Positions 1 to 6,288 are shown, counted from the stretch's first letter. The stretch: DNA of 7,833 bases from an uncultured Eubacteriales bacterium (GCA_905201305.1 CAJKNS010000105.1:1-7833), one strand, 5' to 3'. The notes: generated from the letters alone by a model not told the origin. Translations and numbers: made by a program.

Positions 1-1062
1 AATGACGATACAGTTGATGAGCGCGGCCTTTTTACGGCTGATGCCAAACATATCCATGCAGAAGGACATGATGTTCTCAAACACGGCGATAACCGTGGAG
101 AAGCTGGCAAAGGTCATAAACAGGAAGAACAGCGCGCCCCAAAGTCTGCCGCCAGCCATGTTCACGAAGACATCGGGCAGGGTGACGAAAATCAAGCTGG
201 GACCTGCGCCCGCTTCTACGCCATAGCTGAAGCAGGCGGGGAAGATAATCAGACCGCTGAGCAGCGCCACAAAGGTGTCAAGCCCGCAGATTCGTGCGCC
301 TTCGCCCAAAAGAGCATGGTCCTTGCTCATGTAGCTGCCGAAGATCTCCATGGCGGCAACGCCAAGACTCAGGGTGAAGAAGGACTGGTTCATGGCGGCG
401 GAAATCACGCTGCCAATGCCTACCTCCTTCACGGCATCCAGATTGGGTACCAGATAGAATTTCAGACCCTCGGCAGCGCCGGACAGGGTAAGAGAATGGA
501 CTGCCAGCACCACAATCAGAATCAGAAGGGCGCTCATCATGTACTTGCTGATTTTCTCCAGACCGTTTTGCAGCCCTCTGGAGCAGACCAGGAAGCCCAG
601 CACTACGGTAATCACCATGAAAATACCCATTTCCACGGGATTCGACAGCATGGTGCCGAAGACGCTTTCCGCAGCGGAGGCTTCCATGCCATGGTAGAAG
701 GTGCCGGTGGCGAACTTTACAAAGTAGTCCAGCATCCAGCCGGAAACGGTGGTATAGTACATCATCAGCACATAGCAGCCGAGGATGGCAAACCAGCCGT
801 GGATGTGCCATTTTGCGCCGGGCTTTTCCAGTGCCTTGTAGGCGAGCAACGCGCTCTTCCGGCTGGCACGGCCCACCGCCAGCTCCATGGTGAGCACGGG
901 AAGACCCATAATCACCAGGAAAATGAGATACAGCAGCACAAACAGACCGCCGCCGTTTTGCCCGGCAACATAGGGGAAACGCCAGACATTGCCAATGCCG
1001 ATGGCGCAGCCGGCGGAAACCAGCAGGAAGCCCAGCCGGGACTGAAAAGATTCTCGTTTCAT
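1..1062 (-). CDS. Sodium-dependent NSS-family amino-acid transporter (3' end outside window)
   Basis: Membrane symporter of the neurotransmitter:sodium symporter family (LeuT/MhsT/Tyt1 type), which uses the Na+ gradient to import amino acids or related amines. I translated the minus strand from ATG at 1062 to the window edge: 354 residues with no stop, against roughly 440-450 for bacterial members, so about TM1-TM8 are present. Visible family marks: the unwound TM1 motif AGCAIGIGNVWRFPY (residues 17-31), with A20 and N25 matching the LeuT Na1 ligands; paired tyrosines Y102-Y103 in TM3; the unwound TM6 stretch FFTLSLG (228-234); GPSLIFVTLP (287-296) after TM7; and FASFSTVIA (318-326), where A319, S322 and T323 match the LeuT Na2 site. 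D262 in TM7 sits near the Na1/chloride-site position and may suit chloride-independent transport (inference). The start is supported by AAGGAG (1074-1069) six bases upstream. It is divergent from a LysR gene that probably regulates it. The substrate cannot be read from sequence. Confidence 0.93.
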   Translation of the reverse strand, partial: MKRESFQSRLGFLLVSAGCAIGIGNVWRFPYVAGQNGGGLFVLLYLIFLVIMGLPVLTMELAVGRASRKSALLAYKALEKPGAKWHIHGWFAILGCYVLMMYYTTVSGWMLDYFVKFATGTFYHGMEASAAESVFGTMLSNPVEMGIFMVITVVLGFLVCSRGLQNGLEKISKYMMSALLILIVVLAVHSLTLSGAAEGLKFYLVPNLDAVKEVGIGSVISAAMNQSFFTLSLGVAAMEIFGSYMSKDHALLGEGARICGLDTFVALLSGLIIFPACFSYGVEAGAGPSLIFVTLPDVFVNMAGGRLWGALFFLFMTFASFSTVIAVFENIMSFCMDMFGISRKKAALINCIVI

Positions 1063-1096
1063 ACTAATCTCCTTACTTTTTTCAAAACTATTTATG

Positions 1097-1125
1097 ATTC
1101 TACATGGATTTTGTGCCGTTGACAA
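1097..1125 (-). promoter_or_regulatory. Sigma-A promoter of the NSS transporter
   Basis: On the minus strand TTGTCA (1125-1120) is followed after exactly 17 bases by TAGAAT (1102-1097). Each hexamer matches consensus at 5 of 6 positions. Transcription would start near 1090, giving a leader of about 27 bases before the ATG at 1062. Its -35 box overlaps the -35 box of the divergent LysR promoter. Confidence 0.75.
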
Positions 1126-1148
1126 CCGGTATTTTACCATGATAAAAT
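1119..1148 (+). promoter_or_regulatory. Sigma-A promoter of the LysR-family gene
   Basis: A perfect TTGACA (1119-1124) is followed after 18 bases by TAAAAT (1143-1148). Transcription would start near 1155, only about 5 bases before the upstream ATG at 1160 but about 29 bases before the ATG at 1184; this favours the later start. The -10 box lies inside the right arm of the palindrome at 1130-1149. Confidence 0.7.
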
Positions 1149-1149
1149 A
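1130..1149. promoter_or_regulatory. 20-bp palindrome, candidate LysR-regulator operator
   Basis: TATTTTA (1130-1136) and TAAAATA (1143-1149) are perfect inverted arms around CCATGA, whose inner CATG is also symmetrical. Only one base pair of the whole 20 bp breaks symmetry (C1137 with A1142). It covers the -10 box of the LysR promoter and lies about 40 to 59 bases upstream of the predicted transporter start. That arrangement fits autorepression combined with activation of the divergent target, which is common in LysR systems. The binding protein is inferred from position only. Confidence 0.55.
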
Positions 1150-1169
1150 AGTAAAACTTATGCTAGAAC

Positions 1170-1174
1170 GGAGG
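1170..1174 (+). promoter_or_regulatory. Ribosome binding site deciding the LysR start
   Basis: GGAGG stands nine bases before ATG 1184. The in-frame ATG at 1160 lies upstream of this site and very close to the predicted transcription start, and the ATG at 1175 touches it, so 1184 is the best start. Confidence 0.75.
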
Positions 1175-1183
1175 ATGGGCGGC

Positions 1184-2098
1184 ATGAACACCAATCAGCT
1201 GAAGTATTTCGTATCGGCGGCGGAGGCAAGGAGCTTCACCAAGGCGGCGGAGCAGCACTATGTATCCCAGACCGCAGTCACCCAGCAGATTCACTTATTG
1301 GAGGAAACCCTGGGTTGTCGGCTGTTTGACCGGACTACCCGCCCGGTCACCCTGACCCCCGCAGGCAGGACGTTTCTCATTGAAGCCAAGGCAATTTTAG
1401 AGCGTATGAGCCGGGCGGTGGATCGGGTCCACGATGCCTCCACCGGTCTGATCGGCACCCTGCGGGTGGGCTATGTCCGGGGCTATGAGCGAAGCGACCT
1501 GTCCGTGCTCATGCGCTATTACCACGAAAGCCACGCCAATGTGCTCATTACGTTCTATCGCTGCTCTACCGACGTGCTGGCGGCGGGACTTTTAAACAAG
1601 GAATACGACATTATTTTCACCTGGGACAGCACCAATCTCCGGCAGAATCCGGACATCGACTATCTGCTGGTGGAAAAGGCAAAGCTGGTGGTGGCGCTCT
1701 ACGCCCGGCATCCCTTTGCCCAGCGGACGGAGCTTCGGCGGCATGAGCTGAGCGGGGAAAACATCCTGTATATGTCTCCCTCGGCGGCAAACGATTCCTA
1801 CGGCGATGCCTTTTTTATGGAGCTGTACAAGGATGCAGGCTATAAGCCCAACATTCTGTTCCGTTCCTCGGATACCGAGAGTATTCTGATGATGGTGGCG
1901 TCGGAGGAGGGGGTTTCCATCCTGCCGGACTACTGCACCTATAAGCTCTATCAGGCGGACAATCTGGTGTTCGTGCCTCTGGTGGGAGAAAACGAGCAGG
2001 AGGAGATCCTGGCGGTGTGGCGAAAGGACCAGAAAAATCCTGCCCTGCTGCAATTCCTTTCCACGCTGCGGGATACAGATATTCTGTCACGGGAGTGA
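1184..2098 (+). CDS. LysR-family transcriptional regulator
   Basis: DNA-binding regulator with the usual LysR layout and length (304 residues). The N-terminal winged helix-turn-helix spans about residues 1-60: NTNQLKYFVSAAEARSFTKA opens it, SQTAVTQQIHLLEETLG (28-44) holds the recognition helix, and LFDRT..PVTLTPAG (47-61) forms the wing. A linker helix runs to about residue 85. From about 90 (GTLRVGYVRG) to the end is the periplasmic-binding-protein-like effector domain, with a recognisable late stretch VASEEGVSILPDY (238-250). The effector is not predictable. It is divergent from the NSS transporter with only 121 bp between start codons, and a palindrome overlaps its own promoter, so it most likely controls the transporter and itself. 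No terminator is visible after it; the methyltransferase promoter begins about 10 bases beyond its stop codon, so some read-through into that gene is possible. The longer reading from ATG 1160 adds eight residues absent from typical family starts. Confidence 0.95.
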   Translation: MNTNQLKYFVSAAEARSFTKAAEQHYVSQTAVTQQIHLLEETLGCRLFDRTTRPVTLTPAGRTFLIEAKAILERMSRAVDRVHDASTGLIGTLRVGYVRGYERSDLSVLMRYYHESHANVLITFYRCSTDVLAAGLLNKEYDIIFTWDSTNLRQNPDIDYLLVEKAKLVVALYARHPFAQRTELRRHELSGENILYMSPSAANDSYGDAFFMELYKDAGYKPNILFRSSDTESILMMVASEEGVSILPDYCTYKLYQADNLVFVPLVGENEQEEILAVWRKDQKNPALLQFLSTLRDTDILSRE

Positions 2099-2107
2099 CG
2101 GTTTTCA

Positions 2108-2136
2108 TTGACAGCAAAATGGGACTATGATACAAT
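2108..2136 (+). promoter_or_regulatory. Sigma-A promoter of the methyltransferase gene
   Basis: A perfect TTGACA (2108-2113) and TACAAT (2131-2136) are separated by exactly 17 bases. Transcription would start near 2143, leaving a leader of about 24 bases before ATG 2167. A TTG codon at 2137 in the same frame lies upstream of this start point and can be excluded as initiator. Confidence 0.75.
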
Positions 2137-2154
2137 TTGAAAAATTTATTTTGT

Positions 2155-2161
2155 GGGGTGA
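2155..2161 (+). promoter_or_regulatory. Ribosome binding site of the methyltransferase gene
   Basis: GGGGTGA ends five bases before ATG 2167. It is a non-canonical but plausible Shine-Dalgarno sequence and fixes the start at 2167, giving a protein beginning MDSMDYLNEYYE. Confidence 0.6.
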
Positions 2162-2166
2162 ATCAA

Positions 2167-2964
2167 ATGGACAGCATGGATTATTTGAACGAATACTATG
2201 AACGCTATGACGAGGACGGCAGACTGGGGAAAAACCGCCGGGGCGAGCTGGAATTTCTCACCACCATGGGCTATATTCAGGCGTATTTAAAGCCCGGCAA
2301 CCGGGTGCTGGAGGTGGGCGCGGGCACCGGACGCTATTCTCTGACCTTGACGGAGTTCGGCGCAGAGGTCACCGCAGTGGAGCCCGTCAAGCACAATCTG
2401 GAGCTATTGAGAAGCAAAATTGCACCGGGACAGCCAGTCACAGCCCTGGAGGGCAGCGCGGAGAACCTTTCCATGCTGGACAGCGGCAGCTTTGACATGA
2501 CCCTGCTGCTGGGACCCATGTATCACCTTTCTACCCAGGAGCAGCGGATGCAGGCGATGCTGGAGGCGGTGCGGGTCACAAAGCCCGGAGGCATCATTAT
2601 GGCAGCCTACTGCATTGCCGAGGGCTCCATTTTGAAATACGGCTTTGGACAGCACAATATCGCCCAGCTCATCGGCTCCGGCGAGCTGGATGTCCGGGAT
2701 TTTTCGTTCCGGAATCAGCCGGAGGACGTGTTTGTGATGCTGCGGAAGCCGGAAATTGACGATTTGCTTCGCGGCTTCCCCCTCCGGCGGCTCCACTATG
2801 CGGCAACGGACGGCGCGGCGTATCTCATGCAGGACATGCTGGAGCAGCTCAGCGAGGAGGAATTCCAGCTGTATCTGGCGTATCATCTTACAGTCTGCGA
2901 AAACGCCGATCTGGTGGGTGTGACCGGGCACAGTCTGGATGTGCTGCGAAAAATAGAAGCATAA
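2167..2964 (+). CDS. Class I SAM-dependent methyltransferase
   Basis: Cytoplasmic methyltransferase of 265 residues with a Rossmann-like SAM fold. Motif I is VLEVGAGTGRYS (47-58), the glycine-rich loop that holds SAM. The acidic residue that binds the ribose hydroxyls is E72 in VTAVEP (68-73). GSAENL (96-101) is the usual adenine-contacting loop, FDMTLLLGPMYHL (109-121) is the strand-4 region, and RVTKPGG (136-142) is the conserved turn before strand 5. This pattern resembles the UbiE/small-molecule group (Methyltransf_11/25-like) rather than rRNA or DNA methylases; there is no NPPY-type motif. The C-terminal third, from about residue 150, is likely the substrate-binding cap and is unrecognised. 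The gene has its own promoter and is followed nine bases later by an intrinsic terminator, so it appears monocistronic. No neighbour reveals the substrate. Confidence 0.9.
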   Translation: MDSMDYLNEYYERYDEDGRLGKNRRGELEFLTTMGYIQAYLKPGNRVLEVGAGTGRYSLTLTEFGAEVTAVEPVKHNLELLRSKIAPGQPVTALEGSAENLSMLDSGSFDMTLLLGPMYHLSTQEQRMQAMLEAVRVTKPGGIIMAAYCIAEGSILKYGFGQHNIAQLIGSGELDVRDFSFRNQPEDVFVMLRKPEIDDLLRGFPLRRLHYAATDGAAYLMQDMLEQLSEEEFQLYLAYHLTVCENADLVGVTGHSLDVLRKIEA

Positions 2965-2972
2965 GAGAAGCG

Positions 2973-3010
2973 AAATGGCGTACAGTCTAACTGGCTGTGC
3001 GCCATTTTTT
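2973..3010 (+). terminator. Rho-independent terminator after the methyltransferase gene
   Basis: Thirteen-base arms AAATGGCGTACAG (2973-2985) and CTGTGCGCCATTT (2995-3007) pair with one T-G wobble around a nine-base loop. A run of six T (3005-3010) follows and overlaps the end of the stem. It lies just after the stop codon at 2962-2964 and separates this transcript from the next operon. Confidence 0.88.
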
Positions 3011-3120
3011 GCAGGATGGATAAAACGAATTTGGACGGCTTGGACAAAAACGGGAGCTGCAAATAGAAAACATTTGGTACCTGCATGGCAAAATGTGACC
3101 GGGAAAGGATGCGAAAACAC

Positions 3121-3136
3121 ATTGCGCACCCGCAAT
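3121..3136. promoter_or_regulatory. Inverted repeat over the -35 box of the dehydratase-lipoprotein operon
   Basis: ATTGCG (3121-3126) and CGCAAT (3131-3136) are perfect six-base inverted arms separated by CACC. The left arm contains most of the -35 hexamer, which would suit a repressor operator. No regulator can be assigned; the motif differs from the palindrome at 1130-1149, so it need not be the same LysR protein. Confidence 0.45.
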
Positions 3137-3150
3137 ATCTTTCTTATAAT
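3122..3150 (+). promoter_or_regulatory. Sigma-A promoter of the dehydratase-lipoprotein operon
   Basis: A perfect TATAAT (3145-3150) is preceded after exactly 17 bases by TTGCGC (3122-3127), a weak -35 box keeping TTG. Transcription would start near 3157, giving a leader of about 67 bases. The weak -35 box would fit a regulated promoter. The A+T-richer stretch 3011-3120 before it shows nothing else I can support as a gene. Confidence 0.65.
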
Positions 3151-3174
3151 GGAACTATGTAACAAAAATTTTAA

Positions 3175-3199
3175 GGCGGCACATTGATACGGTGTTGCC
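3175..3199 (+). promoter_or_regulatory. Leader hairpin upstream of the dehydratase-like gene
   Basis: GGCGGCAC (3175-3182) can pair with GTGTTGCC (3192-3199), eight pairs including two G-U wobbles, around a nine-base loop. It lies in the predicted 5' leader and ends nine bases before the AAGGAGG ribosome binding site (3208-3214). There is no T-run, so it is not a terminator. It could stabilise the mRNA or influence translation; no known riboswitch class is recognised. Confidence 0.35.
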
Positions 3200-3223
3200 C
3201 CCAAAAGAAGGAGGAACCCAGCG

Positions 3224-4516
3224 ATGATGATTCCCGAAAAGTATGAGATCTTTTACCCCGGCGTCTATACCCCGGAGGAACAGGCTGCCATTGACCGGCT
3301 GCTGTCCGGGGACATGGGCGGACCTCCCGGTGGACCTGGGGGACCAGGCGGACCACCCATGATGAAGGAGCAGGTCTATCAGAAGGAAAAGCTGAGTGAA
3401 GTCATCATGCGGATGCATGCCGAGTCGATTATCCCGGACAATCCCCTGTATAATGACCCGGAATACGCCAAAACCACCTGGTATGGCGGGCTTCCGATCA
3501 TTCCCGGCTACATCGAAGCGCTGGCAATGGCAATGCTGCCAAGAGAGCTGGGAGACATGTGCATGCCAGACCGTCAGCTGGTGGGTGATGCCTATGACCA
3601 TGAGGTGGAGTATTTTGCCCCCATTCTGGCGGGGGATCATGTCACTAGCCGTCCGGGCAAGGTGGATTTAAAGGACGTGACCCCCAAGGAGGGCAGCATT
3701 GTCCGGTGCTTTGTGCTGATTGCTCAGGCGGATATCGTCAATCAGCGAGGCGAGACGGTGGGACGTTCCACCACCCGGTTCCCCAATTTCCGCTGCCGTT
3801 TAAAGCCGGGCATGGAGCCGGACCAGTTTATCCATCCCTTCAACCGCTATCTCCATCCTGCCCACACCTATACCCAGGCGGACTATGACCATCTGGCGTT
3901 CCTGTGGCGGGGAGAGAAAATCCGGGGCAGTGAGGTGCTCTATTGGGACGACGTTTCCGTAGGCGACTACACCTGGACCACCGCAGAGCCGCCCTTTACC
4001 CAGATGGATATGATCCGGATGTATGGGCAGGAGCTGGTGGGCTGCGAGTCCGTGAAGAATCAGGTGCTCAGCGGGCATATTCGCGGGGAAAAGAACAAAT
4101 ACGGCGTGTATGAGAACATCATCAGCCACTATAAGCCCGGCAGAAGCCCCTTCTATAACTACACCGGACGGGATTTCTGTGTGAGAAATGTCACCAACTG
4201 GGCAGGCGATCAGGGCTTTATCACCCGGGTCAACTGGCGCATGGTCAACGACTATGAGCCGGAGCTTCAGGCAAATCCCTTCCCCGAAGGCTTCTATCGG
4301 GAGAGCTATCTCCTGAAGGTGCCGGAGCTCAGAGAAAAGGGCGCGTTCATCAATACCCACGGCATGGCGCCGGACTGTGCCATCACAAGGGGCTATGTCT
4401 ATGACAAGTATGAAAAGGACGGAGCCTATTATGTGGAAATCGCCCTGTGGTGCGAGGATTTGGACGGCAATTACCACACCGAATGCGGCATCACCCTGCG
4501 GCTGCCCAAGAAATAA
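3224..4516 (+). CDS. MaoC/FAS1-type double-hotdog dehydratase-like protein
   Basis: Predicted cytoplasmic protein of 430 residues, best read as two hotdog halves of the MaoC-like acyl-CoA hydratase/dehydratase superfamily. The N-terminal half (about 50-200) carries DNPLYNDPEYAKTTWYGG (72-89), which matches the NPxH-D motif region of MaoC enzymes, then a strand-rich region ending GRSTTRFPNF (180-189). The C-terminal half (about 230-430) opens with SEVLYWDDVSVGD (236-248), a typical start of a MaoC domain, and contains VRNVTNWAGDQGFITRV (320-336), like the TNWMGDDGF motif I recall from actinobacterial relatives. Family assignment is from remembered motifs. The canonical catalytic D-x4-H is not evident: the first half has P71 and Y76 at those places. 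A Gly-Gly-Pro insert sits at 32-45. The start at 3224 has AAGGAGG nine bases upstream. It is first in an operon, 32 bp before a lipoprotein gene. The substrate is unknown. Confidence 0.65.
   Translation: MMIPEKYEIFYPGVYTPEEQAAIDRLLSGDMGGPPGGPGGPGGPPMMKEQVYQKEKLSEVIMRMHAESIIPDNPLYNDPEYAKTTWYGGLPIIPGYIEALAMAMLPRELGDMCMPDRQLVGDAYDHEVEYFAPILAGDHVTSRPGKVDLKDVTPKEGSIVRCFVLIAQADIVNQRGETVGRSTTRFPNFRCRLKPGMEPDQFIHPFNRYLHPAHTYTQADYDHLAFLWRGEKIRGSEVLYWDDVSVGDYTWTTAEPPFTQMDMIRMYGQELVGCESVKNQVLSGHIRGEKNKYGVYENIISHYKPGRSPFYNYTGRDFCVRNVTNWAGDQGFITRVNWRMVNDYEPELQANPFPEGFYRESYLLKVPELREKGAFINTHGMAPDCAITRGYVYDKYEKDGAYYVEIALWCEDLDGNYHTECGITLRLPKK
3317..3358 (+). repeat. Gly-Gly-Pro coding repeat inside the dehydratase-like gene
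   Basis: Residues 32-45 read GGPPGGPGGPGGPP. At DNA level this is four imperfect nine-base units of the form GGNGGACCN, two of them followed by an extra CCC codon. Codons stay in frame, third positions vary, and two Met codons follow. It lies before the first predicted hotdog strand and is probably a flexible or polyproline-like linker; repeat number could vary by slippage between strains. Confidence 0.7.
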
Positions 4517-4548
4517 GGTCCCATCAATTAAATAAGGAGCGTGTTACC

Positions 4549-6288
4549 ATGAAAAAGCGTTTATCCGTATTGTTCCTGGCGCTGGCAATGCTGATGACCC
4601 TTATGGCAGGCTGTTCCAGCAAGCCGGAAAGCAGCACGACCCCAGAGAGCGTCCCAGCATCCACCACCGCAGAGGAAACCAAGGCGCCGGAAGTACCCGA
4701 AGATCCGGTTGCATCCGAAGCATCCACCGAAGAAGTATCAGAAAGTCTTGCGGAGGAAACAGCGGCAATGCCCGCAGACTACACCCTGCCCATCAACGAT
4801 CCCCCGGTGGAAATCGACGTGTTCTATCCGGTTCGTTCCGGCACCCATCCCTCCAAAACCGACGACCGTGCAGTGTTCTGGAAGCGGACCCAGGAGTATC
4901 TGGGCTACACCATCAACTGGACTGAGCCCTATCAGTCCACGGCATCGGAGCAGTTTAATCTGGTGATTGCGGCGGGAGATTTCCCCCATATCGTCTTTGA
5001 GTCCCTGATTGCCATGAGCGGCTCTGCCTACACCGGCGGCTATGATCTGGCAGTGGACGAGGACGTTTATATGGATCTGACCCCCTATTTGGAGGAATAT
5101 GCGCCCCACTATAACTACCTGCTTCAGGACCCGGGCATCTATAACGATATCGTCACCGAGCAGGGGCGGATTGTACCCTTTGCCACCGTCAATTCCGAGC
5201 CTGCCAAAACCGGCATGGGCGCGGTCATCAACAAGGAATATTGGGAAGCAACCGGGCTGGAGCTGCCCACCACCGTGGAGGAGCTCCATGAGGTTGCCCT
5301 TGCCATGAAGAGTGACGGTGTGGAAGCACCGCTGAATGTCAGCGCTGAAGGCAGCATTGTGGAGGGCATCGTTGCCCAGGCAATGGGTGCGTCCTTTGAG
5401 GGAACTCCCATCCTTGACAATGCCACCGGCGAGCTGATTCTGGACGTGACCACCGACGAGACAAGATCCTATATCGAGCTGTTCCGTCAGTGGTTCCAGG
5501 AGGGCATTCTGGACACGGATTTTGCGTCCATTTCCGAGCTGGACTTTACGCCCTTTAACAACGGCACCGTGGGCACCTGCTCCGGCATGGGCTTTATGCT
5601 GGACAGCTATTATGACATGTACGGCGTGTATCAGCAGCCGCTGCCCATTCTCCATGGGGACGGTCTGGCGGAAAAACAGGTGCTGCTGAAAACCTGGCCT
5701 GCCTCCCTGGTGAATTCCATGCCTGGTATCGCTCTGACCACGGCATGCGAGGCGGACGATCTGGTGGAGCCCTGCATGCGGCTGTGCGACTTCTTCTATT
5801 CCGATGCCGGCTATCTGGCATGCAACTACGGCTGGGAAGAGGGCGAAACCTACAACATTGTGGACGGCAAGCCCTTGCCCAACGATTTCTTCAATGAACG
5901 GGACCCGGACCTTCAGGTGGCGAATAAGTCTCTCTACACCTCCGACAGCGATTTCGGCTATGTCTATCCCAACTTTAACTTTGACATTGGCAGCGAAACC
6001 ATGATGGAGGCATCGGAGCTTTGGACTCTGCCGGAGGATCAGCCCGAGGCACTGTACACCACGCTGCCCGGCAACATGAAGCTCAACGCCGAGGAAACCG
6101 CAAAGATTGCCACCCATCTCACTGATCTCCAGACCTATGTGGAGAGCACGGTGCTGCTGTGGATGACCGGTCAGACGGAGCTCAACGACAGCAGCTGGCA
6201 GGAGTTTGTGGACAAATGCGGCAGCATGAAGCTGGATGAGATTCTGGAGGTTTATACCGGCGCCTATGAGCGCTATATCGGTCAGTGA
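4549..6288 (+). CDS. Extracellular solute-binding lipoprotein (ABC importer type)
   Basis: Membrane-anchored solute receptor of 579 residues. The signal peptide MKKRLSVLFLALAMLMTLMAGC ends in a lipobox MAGC with the lipidated cysteine at 22. Residues 23 to about 78 form a Ser/Thr/Pro/Glu-rich acidic linker. The rest is a large solute-binding domain of the LplA/LipO-like oligosaccharide-binding type. Marks are FWKRTQEYLGYTINW (110-124), FNLVIAAGDFPHIVF (136-150, matching the usual 'asgd-PDi' motif), YGWEEGETYNIVDGKP (427-442, the usual 'G-EG-tY-dG' motif) and a terminal WQEFVDKCGSMKLDEILEVY with AYERY (572-576). AAGGAG (4534-4539) stands nine bases before ATG 4549; the reading frame is open back to 4447 but overlaps the upstream gene. 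It lies 32 bp after the dehydratase-like gene with no terminator between, so it is co-transcribed. No permease genes follow; the terminator at 6351 ends the operon. It may share a permease encoded elsewhere. The ligand is unknown. Confidence 0.92.
   Translation: MKKRLSVLFLALAMLMTLMAGCSSKPESSTTPESVPASTTAEETKAPEVPEDPVASEASTEEVSESLAEETAAMPADYTLPINDPPVEIDVFYPVRSGTHPSKTDDRAVFWKRTQEYLGYTINWTEPYQSTASEQFNLVIAAGDFPHIVFESLIAMSGSAYTGGYDLAVDEDVYMDLTPYLEEYAPHYNYLLQDPGIYNDIVTEQGRIVPFATVNSEPAKTGMGAVINKEYWEATGLELPTTVEELHEVALAMKSDGVEAPLNVSAEGSIVEGIVAQAMGASFEGTPILDNATGELILDVTTDETRSYIELFRQWFQEGILDTDFASISELDFTPFNNGTVGTCSGMGFMLDSYYDMYGVYQQPLPILHGDGLAEKQVLLKTWPASLVNSMPGIALTTACEADDLVEPCMRLCDFFYSDAGYLACNYGWEEGETYNIVDGKPLPNDFFNERDPDLQVANKSLYTSDSDFGYVYPNFNFDIGSETMMEASELWTLPEDQPEALYTTLPGNMKLNAEETAKIATHLTDLQTYVESTVLLWMTGQTELNDSSWQEFVDKCGSMKLDEILEVYTGAYERYIGQ

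Noticed and set aside
278..811. Minus-strand open frame of 177 codons inside the transporter
   Set aside because: It is an out-of-frame shadow of the NSS gene; its translation is rich in R, H, G and C and lacks the hydrophobic segments that the true frame shows.
316..1122. Plus-strand open frame of 268 codons opposite the transporter
   Set aside because: It is antisense to clear NSS transporter motifs, its translation is rich in H, Q and G without any domain pattern, and it runs through the divergent promoter region.
1160..1183. Earlier ATG start for the LysR gene
   Set aside because: It precedes the GGAGG site and lies almost at the predicted transcription start; family proteins begin close to the NQLKYF motif, which fits ATG 1184.
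2137..2166. TTG start extending the methyltransferase by ten residues
   Set aside because: It lies directly after the -10 box and upstream of the predicted transcription start, with no ribosome binding site.
3070..3096. ACATTT ... AAATGT dyad with an internal GGTACC
   Set aside because: Arms are only six A+T-rich pairs far apart, and the position matches no promoter I can support; chance is likely.
2975..3187. Possible 70-residue plus-strand peptide after the methyltransferase
   Set aside because: It starts inside the terminator stem, has no ribosome binding site, and overlaps the promoter and leader of the next operon.
2404..3204. Minus-strand open frame of 266 codons opposite the methyltransferase
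   Set aside because: It crosses the methyltransferase terminator and the promoter of the next operon, and the protein shows no family features.
3800..4477. Minus-strand open frame of 225 codons opposite the dehydratase-like gene
   Set aside because: Shadow of a supported plus-strand gene, without its own translation signals or recognisable domain.
4738..6117. Minus-strand open frame of 459 codons opposite the lipoprotein gene
   Set aside because: G+C-rich codon bias of the plus-strand gene removes stops on this strand. The translation has no recognisable motif, and no ribosome binding site or promoter serves it.
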